Translations under genes and position numbers: made by a program
From: Gammaproteobacteria bacterium
GTDB taxonomy: Bacteria > Pseudomonadota > Gammaproteobacteria > PS1 > Pseudothioglobaceae
Assembly: GCA_029937335.1 (NCBI GenBank)
Contig: JAPYQD010000018.1
Coordinates: forward strand, 1-11,042
DNA length: 11,042 bases
Direction: 5' to 3'
Part shown: positions 1 to 7,760 of the stretch, piece by piece
How the letters are laid out: the number at the start of each line of letters is the position of its first letter
How positions within the stretch are numbered: position 1 is the first letter of the stretch
The notes under the pieces: generated by a model
What the model was told of the DNA's origin: nothing
Database searches by the model: none
The model's input: the letters and a program-made list of their open reading frames with translations, nothing else

Positions 1-316
1 AAAAAATACATTTAAACAAATCAATATCATATTGTGTAGTGCGGCGTGTGCCATCGTCTCGCATTTCTGATTCAATGGTGATTGCATTGGCCGGGCAAAC
101 CGCTTCACAGAGTTTACAAGCAATACAACGCTCTTCCCCATTTGGGTAACGTCGCAATGCGTGTATACCTCTAAAACGTGGTGAAATCGGGGTTTTTTCC
201 TCTGGATACTGAACCGTAATTTTTTTATTAATCAGCTCTTTCGCGGTAATTTTTAGTCCACCACGTAATTCACTTAAACTGAAATCTTTTACTAATTTTT
301 TAATGTTATTAATCAT
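1..316 (-). CDS. nuoI: NADH-quinone oxidoreductase subunit I, 3' end cut by window
   Basis: Partial gene: 105 codons are visible from an ATG at 316 and the frame is still open at the window edge. The product is the ferredoxin-like 23 kDa (TYKY) subunit, which carries clusters N6a and N6b and passes electrons from NuoG towards N2 in NuoB. The first 4Fe-4S motif is complete (C64, C67, C70, then C74-Pro, in ERCIACKLCEAVCP). C103, in the sequence KCIF at the edge, is the first Cys of the second motif. The N-terminal stretch up to about residue 50 (with ELRGGLKIT and an IHALRRYPNGEERC run) is the usual proteobacterial form. The family is commonly about 160 residues, so about 55 are missing. The gene lies 23 nt after nuoH, with a GGGAG Shine-Dalgarno-like sequence before the ATG, and belongs to the same operon. 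Identification is very secure. Confidence 0.97.
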   Translation of the reverse strand, partial: MINNIKKLVKDFSLSELRGGLKITAKELINKKITVQYPEEKTPISPRFRGIHALRRYPNGEERCIACKLCEAVCPANAITIESEMRDDGTRRTTQYDIDLFKCIF

Positions 317-339
317 AAATTACACTCCCAGTATCAGTA

Positions 340-1416
340 CTAGAACCAAGGTCCTATTTTTAGTTGTGTCATCAACGCCACCACAAAAATCCAAGCGATG
401 GTCCAGGGTAAGAAAACCTTCCATGACAAGCGCATGATTTGATCGTATCGAAAACGTGGGAAAGTTGCACGTATCCACAAATACAAAAACATAAAGAAGC
501 TGGTTTTGGCTAGTAACCAGATAATGCCTGGCACCCATGCAAACGCTGCATCCATATAAGGAACACCTTCAAATGGAGAGTGCCAACCACCAAAGAACAT
601 TATCACAGCTAATACGGCCATGAGAATCATGTTGGCATATTCTGCTAAGAAAAAGACCGCAAAGGTCATACCAGAATACTCAACATGAGTACCGCCTACA
701 ATTTCTGACTCGCCTTCTACTACGTCAAAAGGTGCGCGGTTAGTTTCAACCAAAGCAGAAATAAAGAAGATAATCATCATTGGGAATAATGGGATCCAGT
801 ACCAGTGCAGGATGCTGCCTTTCTGTGCCATCACAATATCGTTAAGATTAACACTGCCGGCAATCATAACCACGGTTACCAAAGCAAAACCAATCACAAT
901 TTCGTAAGATACTAGGAGTGAAGCACTACGCAACGCACCCAAAAGTGGGTACTTAGAGTTAGACGCCCAACCCGCCAAAATAATGCCATACACGCCAATC
1001 GAGCCAATCGCTAGAACGTACAACAAACTAATGTCTAGATTAGCCACGTAAATACCTTCGTCAAAAGGAATAACTGCCCAAACTGCAATCGCAGGTGCAA
1101 TTGCCAATATTGGCGCCAATAAGAATAAGTAAATATTAGCCTTGGTTGGGAAAATAATTTCCTTGGTCATTAGCTTTAAAGCATCTGCAATCGGTTGCAA
1201 CCAACCTTTTGGACCAACACGGTTAGGACCAATACGCAACTGCATATAACCAATGACTTTACGCTCAGCATAAGTGAAATAAGCCACCACTAACATCAGC
1301 GGCATCACCAAAGCAATAGCCTTAATTAAAATAATTAGAATGGTTGCGATCGATCCATCAAACCATGGCATTAATTCATGGACTAGTTCAACAAATGATT
1401 GCCACAATGCCATCAT
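340..1416 (-). CDS. nuoH: NADH-quinone oxidoreductase subunit H
   Basis: NuoH (ND1 homologue, 358 residues) is the membrane-arm subunit that joins the peripheral arm and forms much of the quinone-access tunnel. It is strongly hydrophobic, with about eight membrane segments (for example roughly 22-48, 95-117, 131-150, 167-188, 208-223, 250-275, 292-315 and 335-351). Hallmark loops are present: AERKVIGYMQLRIGPNRVGP at 50-69, the acidic loop ETNRAPFDVVEGESEIV at 224-240 followed by GGTHVEYSGM, and RFRYDQIMRLSWK at 321-333. Length is normal for proteobacteria. Two adjacent ATG codons lie at the start (1416 and 1413). I chose the first because an AGGAG sits 7 nt upstream, but the second is possible. 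The start overlaps the nuoG stop by 4 nt (ATGA), which suggests translational coupling. No anomalies seen. Confidence 0.98.
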   Translation of the reverse strand: MMALWQSFVELVHELMPWFDGSIATILIILIKAIALVMPLMLVVAYFTYAERKVIGYMQLRIGPNRVGPKGWLQPIADALKLMTKEIIFPTKANIYLFLLAPILAIAPAIAVWAVIPFDEGIYVANLDISLLYVLAIGSIGVYGIILAGWASNSKYPLLGALRSASLLVSYEIVIGFALVTVVMIAGSVNLNDIVMAQKGSILHWYWIPLFPMMIIFFISALVETNRAPFDVVEGESEIVGGTHVEYSGMTFAVFFLAEYANMILMAVLAVIMFFGGWHSPFEGVPYMDAAFAWVPGIIWLLAKTSFFMFLYLWIRATFPRFRYDQIMRLSWKVFLPWTIAWIFVVALMTQLKIGPWF

Positions 1417-3665
1417 GACTGCACTCCTGTTGAGTGATTAGCATTAACAAATACACAATTATTAGCCACTGCTTCGTTAATCGCTACTGGCACACCTAGA
1501 TATTCATCGTCTTGTGCAACTTCTAACTTTTTAGCGGTGGCTTTATTCATTGAAGCGCTGTTAATTTGGCCAATATTGGTCGCTTGCAATGAAGTTGCAT
1601 GTCTAGATAAAACATCAACAGCATAAGGCGATTTTTGCCAAATAACATTAACCCCTCTTTTAACTTTCACATCGATGCTCTCACCATGCACATGCTGTTT
1701 GTGACTTTGATGCATGACTTCGCTGGTTACTTGCGTGGAATCTGCATAGTGAAAACCTGGTAACTCTAACAAGTCAGCCAATACTTTTAGCACTTTCCAA
1801 GCAGGTTTTGTATCGCTTGGTGCGTTTACTGCTGCTGCGAATGATTGAACTTCACCCTCGACATTCACATGCGAACCTGATGTTTCGTAGAAACTGGCAA
1901 TCGGTAATAAAACGTCTGAATACTGCGCAACTGCATCATCTTTAAAACTGTTTAAAGAAATCACAAAAGTATCTTCATTACTGAGCGCTTCAACAGCTTG
2001 AAGTGAATGATGGAAATCATATTGTGGATAAATATCTAACAAAATATAAGCTTTTAAATCAGCTGCCAACATAGCGTTTACATCTAAACCACCTTTACCT
2101 GGTACAAAGCCTGTCATGTTAGCCGCCATAGAATTGGCAGTAGCACTGACATTAAGCGTTGTAGAATTAGTATGTTGTGCAATCTCACTCACCAAATTAG
2201 CAATACTAGCTGCTTGCGGATTATTAACAATGTGCTCGCCCAAAACAATCACTGAATTATCTGACTGAGATAGTTTTTCTGCTAATTGCGTTGCAACATC
2301 ATTTACTTTAATGTCTACTAAGTAGTCTGGAATTTCAACCTGTGCATTTTGTAAAACTGACTTTAACACGCCTGCTAACATTGCCGCTGTTTGGTTTGGT
2401 GAAATAATATTTTCACTGTTAAGGCGGTAATTAAAATCAAACGCCATCGCATTAATCACATCAATACTGGCACCTGATAAATTAGCCTTACGTAAACGGT
2501 GACTAATCATTGGCTGTTCTAATCGTAGATTCGAGCCAATCACAAGCGCATGATCAACACCTTCTAGACCTGCTAATTTAATACTTGATTCAAGTGAGAT
2601 AGCATTGTCCAGATCTTTAACATTCAAACGGTGGTCAATATTTTCAGAACCAACGCTTCTTAAGATCTTTTGTAATAAGTGAAACTCTTCCAACGTTGCT
2701 GTGTTTGAAGCCAGGGCGCCCAATTTATCTGTTTGATGCGTGTTAAACACATTGTTTGCTAAGCCTCGAGTGGCAAAATCTAGCGCCACATTCCACTCAA
2801 CTTCTTTCCAAGTGCCTTCAACTTTAATCTGTGGTGCTAGCAATCTGTTTTCATGCGAAAGGCCTTCGTATGAGAAACGGTCTCTATCTGAAATCCAAGT
2901 CTCGTTAATACTTTCGTTGTCTTTAGCAACAATACGCTTAACCTTACCTTTATAAGTTTGTGTAATAATGTTCGAGCCGACTAAATCATGTCGGGCAACA
3001 TTGGAAACAGCATTCATTTGCCAAGATCTAAGCTCATAACGGAAAGGCTTAGAGGTTAACGCGCCCACTGGACAAACATCAATCATATTGCCTGAAAGCT
3101 CTGATTGAATACCCTCTTCCAAAAATGGCTCAATTTTTAGATCTTCACCGCGTCCAGTAGCGCCCATCTCCATAATGCCGGCCACTTCAGCGCCAAAACG
3201 AACACAACGGGTACAGTGGATGCATCGAGTCATATCAGTTTGAATCAGTGCACCAATATCACTATCAGCCACAATACGCTTACCTTCAGTAAAGCGTGAA
3301 ACGTCTGAACCATAATCCATCGCCACGTCTTGTAATTCACACTCTCCGCCTTGATCACAAATTGGGCAATCAAGTGGGTGGTTAATCAATAAAAATTCCA
3401 TCACCGCTTTTTGCGAAGCCTTGGCTTTTTCATTTTGGGTATGAATTTTCATGCCATCAGCAATTGGTGTAGAACATGCTGGCTGTGGCTTTGGCGCACC
3501 TTCAACGTCCACCAAACACATGCGGCAATTAGCTGCTATTGATAATTTTTTATGGTAACAAAATCTCGGCACACTAATGCCTTCTCTGTCAGTAACAGCG
3601 ATAAGAATTTCACCTGCTTTGGCGTTAACTAAATTACCGTCAATTTCAATTTCAATATCAGCCAT
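1413..3665 (-). CDS. nuoG: NADH-quinone oxidoreductase subunit G
   Basis: NuoG (75 kDa subunit homologue, 750 residues) is the iron-sulfur electron wire of the NADH module. The N-terminal 2Fe-2S domain has N1b ligands C36, C47, C50 and C64. The following domain has N5 ligands H96, C100, C103 and C109, and N4 ligands C148, C151, C154 and C198. The rest is a molybdopterin-oxidoreductase-like domain (about 215-640), including the typical ETSGSHVNVEGEVQSF at 594-609; in complex I this fold holds no molybdenum. The four Cys that bind the extra cluster N7 in E. coli and Thermus are replaced (A224, D227, S231, S259 by my alignment), so this is the N7-lacking type. A His-rich segment, MHQSHKQHVHG, lies at 651-661. 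The start codon overlaps the nuoF stop by 1 nt (TAATG), with AAAGG just upstream at short spacing. Fully intact. Confidence 0.98.
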   Translation of the reverse strand: MADIEIEIDGNLVNAKAGEILIAVTDREGISVPRFCYHKKLSIAANCRMCLVDVEGAPKPQPACSTPIADGMKIHTQNEKAKASQKAVMEFLLINHPLDCPICDQGGECELQDVAMDYGSDVSRFTEGKRIVADSDIGALIQTDMTRCIHCTRCVRFGAEVAGIMEMGATGRGEDLKIEPFLEEGIQSELSGNMIDVCPVGALTSKPFRYELRSWQMNAVSNVARHDLVGSNIITQTYKGKVKRIVAKDNESINETWISDRDRFSYEGLSHENRLLAPQIKVEGTWKEVEWNVALDFATRGLANNVFNTHQTDKLGALASNTATLEEFHLLQKILRSVGSENIDHRLNVKDLDNAISLESSIKLAGLEGVDHALVIGSNLRLEQPMISHRLRKANLSGASIDVINAMAFDFNYRLNSENIISPNQTAAMLAGVLKSVLQNAQVEIPDYLVDIKVNDVATQLAEKLSQSDNSVIVLGEHIVNNPQAASIANLVSEIAQHTNSTTLNVSATANSMAANMTGFVPGKGGLDVNAMLAADLKAYILLDIYPQYDFHHSLQAVEALSNEDTFVISLNSFKDDAVAQYSDVLLPIASFYETSGSHVNVEGEVQSFAAAVNAPSDTKPAWKVLKVLADLLELPGFHYADSTQVTSEVMHQSHKQHVHGESIDVKVKRGVNVIWQKSPYAVDVLSRHATSLQATNIGQINSASMNKATAKKLEVAQDDEYLGVPVAINEAVANNCVFVNANHSTGVQS
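1424..1428 (-). promoter_or_regulatory. Ribosome binding site of nuoH
   Basis: AGGAG on the minus strand, inside the last codons of nuoG, lies 7 nt before the ATG at 1416 and 10 nt before the adjacent ATG at 1413. It favours the first ATG and shows that nuoH can be initiated independently as well as by coupling to nuoG. Confidence 0.6.
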
Positions 3666-4933
3666 TATCCTTTCACCATACTCTTGCCATGCTCGATGTA
3701 ATACTCGAACTCTTCACGGAAATTCCTCAAGAAACTTTCAACTGGCATTGCCGCAGCATCACCTAGCGCACAAATTGTGTTGCCCATAATTTTATCTTGA
3801 ACACTCATTAGCAAGTCAATATCATCTGCCTTGCCATTGCCGTCCATAATGCGTTTTAGCACACGGTATAACCAACCTGTGCCTTCACGACACGGTGTAC
3901 ATTGACCACAAGATTCATCGTAATAAAAATGCGCCAATCGCGTCAACGCCTCAACCATGCAAGTTGAGTCATCCATGATGATGACTGAGCCTGCACCCAA
4001 CATAGAGCCCGCTTTTTCAATACCGTCATAATCCATGGTCATGCCCATGGCAACTTCTGCCGTTAACACTGGGGTTGATGATCCGCCTGGAATCACCGCT
4101 TTTAAAGTTCTACCTTCGCGAATACCACCTGCCATTTCTAACAAATCTTTAAAAGGCAACCCCATTGGTACTTCAAAATTTTCTGGTTTATTTACATGTC
4201 CAGTGACAGAAAATAATTTACAACCACCAGAATTCGCAACGCCAATATCGGCAAACCACTGCCCACCTTTTGCAAGGATATCTGGAACAGAAGCAAAGCT
4301 TTCTGTATTGTTAATCGTAGTTGGCATACCAAATAAACCGATATTCGCTGGGAATGGTGGTTTGAATCTTGGTTGGCCTTTTTTACCTTCAAGTGATTCT
4401 AGAAGTGCTGTTTCTTCACCGCAAATATAAGCGCCTGCGCCTAAGTGCGTGTATAGATCAAAACTCACTGAGCTACCATCAATATTTTCACCGAGCAAGC
4501 CTGCATCGTAGGCTTCTTTTAGCGCATCTTCAAAGCGATAAAACGGCTCCATGAATTCACCACGAATGTAGTTATAACCTTTGGTTGCATTCATTACAAA
4601 GCCACCAATTGCCATACCTTCAATAACAGAATGCGGATTAAATCTTAAAATATCTCTGTCTTTACAAGTGCCAGGCTCGCCTTCGTCAGAATTACACACC
4701 ACATATTTTTGCATGTTGGCGTTGCGCGGCATAAAACTCCATTTAAGGCCCGTTGGGAAACCCGCACCGCCGCGGCCACGTAGGCCAGAAGTTTTTAATT
4801 CATCAATAATTTGTTCAGGCGTGAGTTCGCCTTTTAGGATTTTTCGCCAAACGGAATAACCGCCGCTCGCCTCGTATGTCTTTAACGACCACGGGTCTTT
4901 TTGATCTAAGTTTTTAAAACAAACTTCATTCAT
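3665..4933 (-). CDS. nuoF: NADH-quinone oxidoreductase subunit F (NADH/FMN-binding)
   Basis: NuoF (51 kDa subunit, 422 residues) is where NADH is oxidised: a hydride passes to FMN and electrons go on to cluster N3. The glycine-rich FMN loop GRGGAGFPTGLKW is at 53-65 and the NADH/FMN segment GAGAYICGEETALLESLEG at 165-183. A second flavin-site stretch, NSDEGEPGTCKDR, is at 81-93. Cluster N3 ligands are C342, C345 and C348 (SCGQCTPCREGTGW) plus C388 (NTICALGD). Length fits the family. The ATG overlaps the nuoE stop by 4 nt (ATGA) and the TAA overlaps the nuoG start by 1 nt, placing it in the middle of the coupled E-F-G block that encodes the NADH-input module. The ribosome binding site is weak (GGATGG), in keeping with coupling to nuoE. 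No oddities. Confidence 0.98.
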   Translation of the reverse strand: MNEVCFKNLDQKDPWSLKTYEASGGYSVWRKILKGELTPEQIIDELKTSGLRGRGGAGFPTGLKWSFMPRNANMQKYVVCNSDEGEPGTCKDRDILRFNPHSVIEGMAIGGFVMNATKGYNYIRGEFMEPFYRFEDALKEAYDAGLLGENIDGSSVSFDLYTHLGAGAYICGEETALLESLEGKKGQPRFKPPFPANIGLFGMPTTINNTESFASVPDILAKGGQWFADIGVANSGGCKLFSVTGHVNKPENFEVPMGLPFKDLLEMAGGIREGRTLKAVIPGGSSTPVLTAEVAMGMTMDYDGIEKAGSMLGAGSVIIMDDSTCMVEALTRLAHFYYDESCGQCTPCREGTGWLYRVLKRIMDGNGKADDIDLLMSVQDKIMGNTICALGDAAAMPVESFLRNFREEFEYYIEHGKSMVKG

Positions 4934-5403
4934 TTTAGACCATCCACAATTTCGTCAATTTTATCGGCGGTTAAATTTTCATAATACTGGTCGCCAATTT
5001 GAAACATTGGTGCACCAACGCAGGCACCCAAACATTCTACTTTTTTAACGTTAATTAAACCGTCAGGGGTTACTTCGCCGGTCTTAACGCCTAGCTTGTT
5101 TTCTAAATGTGTGATCAGCTCATCTGAACCATTAAGCATGCATGAAATGTTATGGCAAAAACGAATGGTGTGCTTACCCACTGGCTTATGATTGTAATTT
5201 TCATAAAATGTTGCTACTTCAGCTGCCGCAATACCTGGCATAGCCAAATAGTCTGCCACCGCTTGAATGGTATCGGATGTTAATCTGTTGTCGTTCTCAG
5301 CTTGGACAATTTTCAACGCTTCCATTACTGCAGAACTTTGATGTCCTTCTGGATATTTTGCTACCCAAGCATCGATTTGTTTTTTTGCTTTATTTGAAAT
5401 CAT
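4930..5403 (-). CDS. nuoE: NADH-quinone oxidoreductase subunit E
   Basis: NuoE (24 kDa subunit, 157 residues) is a thioredoxin-like 2Fe-2S protein that binds NuoF and carries cluster N1a next to the FMN. The ligands are C83 and C88 (RFCHNISCML) and C124 and C128 (VECLGACVGAPM), the standard CxxxxC and CxxxC pattern of the family. The N-terminal helical part, with the AEVATFYENYNHKPVGKH stretch at about 61-78, is also typical. Length is normal for proteobacteria. The ATG overlaps the nuoD stop by 4 nt, and its own TGA overlaps the nuoF ATG by 4 nt, so translation of D-E-F is probably coupled. A GGTGAG about 10 nt upstream is only a weak ribosome binding site. Confidence 0.98.
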   Translation of the reverse strand: MISNKAKKQIDAWVAKYPEGHQSSAVMEALKIVQAENDNRLTSDTIQAVADYLAMPGIAAAEVATFYENYNHKPVGKHTIRFCHNISCMLNGSDELITHLENKLGVKTGEVTPDGLINVKKVECLGACVGAPMFQIGDQYYENLTADKIDEIVDGLK

Positions 5404-6653
5404 CTGTCTATCTCACCAAATACAATATCTTGTGTGCCGATAATGGTCACTACATCAGACAACATGTGTCCTCTTGCCATCTCATCCATGGCAGCTAAAT
5501 GCGCAAAGCCAGGCGCTCTAATCTTAACGCGATATGGCTTGTTCGCGCCATCTGAAATCAAATAAATACCAAACTCACCCTTAGGGTGTTCAATCGCAGA
5601 ATAGACTTCGCCTGCTGGCAAACAATAGCCTTCTGTAAAGAGTTTAAAGTGATGAATGAGTGATTCCATATCGTCTTTCATCTCAACACGACTTGGTGGC
5701 GCAACTTTGTGATCATCGCTCATGACTGGGCCTGGATTTTGACGTAGCCAACCAACACACTGTTCAATAATATGATTAGATTGGCGCATCTCTTCCATGC
5801 GCACTAGATAACGATCATAACTATCACCAGTAACGCCTACTGGAATATCAAACTCTAATTGGTCATAAACCGAATAAGGCTGATTTTTTCTCAAATCCCA
5901 AGCCACGCCAGAGCCTCGAAGCATTGGGCCAGTAAAGCCTAACTGCTTGGCACGATTGGCCGAAACAATACCAATATTAACCAAACGCTGTTTCCAAATA
6001 CGATTGTCTGTTAGTAAGTCATCGTACTGCTTGATACTCTTAGGGAATTCTTTAACAAAGTCAGCAATAAAATCTAACAACGAACCTTGGCGGTTCTCGT
6101 TCATTACCTTCAACTCTTTTTCAGTACGGAAATCTGACTCTAAATACTGAGGCATCTTATCTGGAAGGTCACGGTAAACACCACCTGGACGATAATACGT
6201 TGCATGCATACGTGAACCTGATACCGCTTCATAGCAGTCAATCAACTTTTCACGCTCGCGAAAAGCGTACAAGAAAATACTCATCGCACCCACATCAAGC
6301 CCGTGTGTACCTAGCCACATTAAGTGATTTAAAATACGAGTAATCTCATCAAACATCACACGAATATACTTTGCTCTCTCAGGTATCTCAAGCTCAAGCA
6401 TGGTTTCAATTGCCATCACATAAGCGTGCTCATTACACATCATTGAAACGTAATCTAGGCGATCCATATAACCAATAGACTGGTTATATGGCTTAGATTC
6501 TACTAATTTTTCAGTACCACGATGGAGTAAGCCAATATGTGGATCTGCACGCTCAATCACCTCACCATCAATTTCTAAAATAAGGCGTAAAACACCATGC
6601 GCTGCAGGGTGTTGAGGGCCAAAGTTGAGGGTATAGTTACGAATTTCAGCCAT
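5400..6653 (-). CDS. nuoD: NADH-quinone oxidoreductase subunit D
   Basis: NuoD (49 kDa subunit, 417 residues) is related to the large subunit of NiFe hydrogenases and forms the quinone head-group pocket with NuoB. The start FGPQHPAAHGVLRL (11-24) and the LHRGTEKL signature (43-50) are diagnostic. The quinone-site residues line up with Thermus Nqo4 at a constant offset: H19 with His38 and Y68 (in RLDYVSMMCNEHAY) with Tyr87. The C-terminal GEFGIYLISDG and the ending near GTQDIVFGEIDR are also typical. It is a free-standing gene, unlike E. coli where nuoC and nuoD are fused. It starts 1 nt after the nuoC stop, with AGGA about 7 nt upstream of the ATG, and overlaps nuoE by 4 nt. Intact and unremarkable. 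Confidence 0.98.
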   Translation of the reverse strand: MAEIRNYTLNFGPQHPAAHGVLRLILEIDGEVIERADPHIGLLHRGTEKLVESKPYNQSIGYMDRLDYVSMMCNEHAYVMAIETMLELEIPERAKYIRVMFDEITRILNHLMWLGTHGLDVGAMSIFLYAFREREKLIDCYEAVSGSRMHATYYRPGGVYRDLPDKMPQYLESDFRTEKELKVMNENRQGSLLDFIADFVKEFPKSIKQYDDLLTDNRIWKQRLVNIGIVSANRAKQLGFTGPMLRGSGVAWDLRKNQPYSVYDQLEFDIPVGVTGDSYDRYLVRMEEMRQSNHIIEQCVGWLRQNPGPVMSDDHKVAPPSRVEMKDDMESLIHHFKLFTEGYCLPAGEVYSAIEHPKGEFGIYLISDGANKPYRVKIRAPGFAHLAAMDEMARGHMLSDVVTIIGTQDIVFGEIDR

Positions 6654-6654
6654 C

Positions 6655-7269
6655 TTATTTCCTGATTACTCTAGGTACATTAACATTTGGCTCAATACTC
6701 ACAGGCTCGTAAACCACGCGGCCCAAGTCTTCGTCATAACGCATTTCAACCTCACCAATCATTGGGAAATCTTTGCGTAGTGGGTGCCCAACAAAACCAT
6801 AGTCTGTCAAAATACGACGTAAATCAGTGTGGTTTTCAAACAAAATACCCATTAAATCAAAAGCTTCACGCTCATACCAATCAGCTGATGCCCAAATATC
6901 AGTCACTGATTTAATAATAGGCTCTGCCTCGTCAACGTAAGACTTAACCCGTAATCGGTAATTCTTACTCACTGAGAGTAAATGATAAGCCACGGCGAAA
7001 CGTTGCTCGTGTCTATCTTCATCATTTTGCGCTTCACGTGCTCGGCTAAAGCCTGAAGAGCTAGCATTAGCATCCCAATCAGACTGGCCATAAGTTAAAT
7101 AATCAACACCACATAGGTCAATCAAAGTATCGAATGAGTAAAAATCTCTAAGCTTAAGGCAGGTTTTAATAATGTCATCAGAATCAACCGTTAAGGTAAG
7201 CTCGCCAAAAGCTTCAACCAGGTTATCTTCACCAAACTCTTCAATTAGTTGTTCTTTTAAATCTTCCAT
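6655..7269 (-). CDS. nuoC: NADH-quinone oxidoreductase subunit C
   Basis: NuoC (30 kDa subunit, 204 residues from the start chosen here) is a cofactor-free structural subunit of the quinone-connecting module and packs against NuoD. The family signature runs from about 132 to 154 (YEREAFDLMGILFENHTDLRR), followed by DYGFVGHPLRKDFPM. A polar insert of about 28 residues (roughly 61-89, with SSSGFSRAREAQNDEDRHEQ) separates VDYLTY from RFAVAYHLLS; I recall similar inserts in beta- and gammaproteobacterial NuoC. The frame stays open upstream to a start at 7356, but that would lie wholly over the end of nuoB. The ATG at 7269 makes a 1-nt TAATG overlap with the nuoB stop and gives a normal family N terminus (MEDLKEQLIEEFG), so I chose it. 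The ribosome binding site is weak (GCGAGA), consistent with coupling. Confidence 0.96.
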   Translation of the reverse strand: MEDLKEQLIEEFGEDNLVEAFGELTLTVDSDDIIKTCLKLRDFYSFDTLIDLCGVDYLTYGQSDWDANASSSGFSRAREAQNDEDRHEQRFAVAYHLLSVSKNYRLRVKSYVDEAEPIIKSVTDIWASADWYEREAFDLMGILFENHTDLRRILTDYGFVGHPLRKDFPMIGEVEMRYDEDLGRVVYEPVSIEPNVNVPRVIRK

Positions 7270-7748
7270 TAAGTTCTCGCAATGGTGTTGGTGCGACGAA
7301 TTTTTTCTTGAAGTTGTAAAATACCATAAAGCAGCGCTTCTGCTGTTGGAGGACAACCTGGTACATACACATCAACCGGTACAATACGGTCACAACCGCG
7401 TACAACCGCATAAGAGTAATGGTAATAACCACCACCATTGGCGCAAGAACCCATGGAAATCACCCATCTTGGCTCAGGCATTTGATCGTAAACTTTTCTA
7501 AGCGCTGGCGCCATTTTGTTGGTTAGTGTACCTGCCACAATCATTAAATCTGACTGCCTAGGCGTTGGTCTAAAAACGATACCGAAACGGTCAAGATCAT
7601 AACGCGAAGATCCGGCTTCCATCATCTCTACTGCACAACAAGCCAAACCAAATGTCATTGGCCACAAAGAACCCGTTCTTGCCCAGTTAATCACCTTGTC
7701 CAACGACGTGGTAACAAAGCCTTCTTTCATTAAACCTTCAATTGCCAT
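7269..7748 (-). CDS. nuoB: NADH-quinone oxidoreductase subunit B
   Basis: NuoB (PSST homologue, 159 residues) holds cluster N2, the last iron-sulfur centre, which reduces quinone at the NuoB/NuoD interface. The unusual tandem-Cys ligands are present: C37 and C38 (LACCAVEMM), C102 (MGSCANGGGYY) and C132 (VPGCPPTAEALL). The RPTPRQSDLMIVAGT stretch at about 60-74 is standard. It has a short N terminus, as in other proteobacterial and mitochondria-like NuoB proteins. The ATG is 12 nt downstream of the nuoA stop and is preceded by AAGGA at about 9 nt, one of the clearer ribosome binding sites in the operon. Its stop overlaps the nuoC start by 1 nt. No anomalies. Confidence 0.98.
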   Translation of the reverse strand: MAIEGLMKEGFVTTSLDKVINWARTGSLWPMTFGLACCAVEMMEAGSSRYDLDRFGIVFRPTPRQSDLMIVAGTLTNKMAPALRKVYDQMPEPRWVISMGSCANGGGYYHYSYAVVRGCDRIVPVDVYVPGCPPTAEALLYGILQLQEKIRRTNTIART

Positions 7749-7760
7749 ACTAAATAATCC

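Noticed and set aside
4033..4050. CCATGG...CCATGG imperfect palindrome inside nuoF
   Set aside because: It is explained by the coding of the conserved nuoF sequence, with no repeat copies elsewhere and no structural context.
4035..4430. Plus-strand open frame of 131 codons opposite nuoF
   Set aside because: It lies wholly inside a strongly conserved gene on the other strand, has no ribosome binding site or recognisable motif, and is a shadow of nuoF codon usage.
7270..7356. Upstream extension of the nuoC frame to a start at 7356, giving a 233-residue protein
   Set aside because: The extra 29 residues lie entirely over the conserved end of nuoB and do not look like NuoC. The ATG at 7269 gives a normal N terminus and a TAATG junction.
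7172..7501. Plus-strand open frame of 109 codons opposite nuoB/nuoC
   Set aside because: It is antisense to two conserved genes with low-complexity, unrecognisable sequence.
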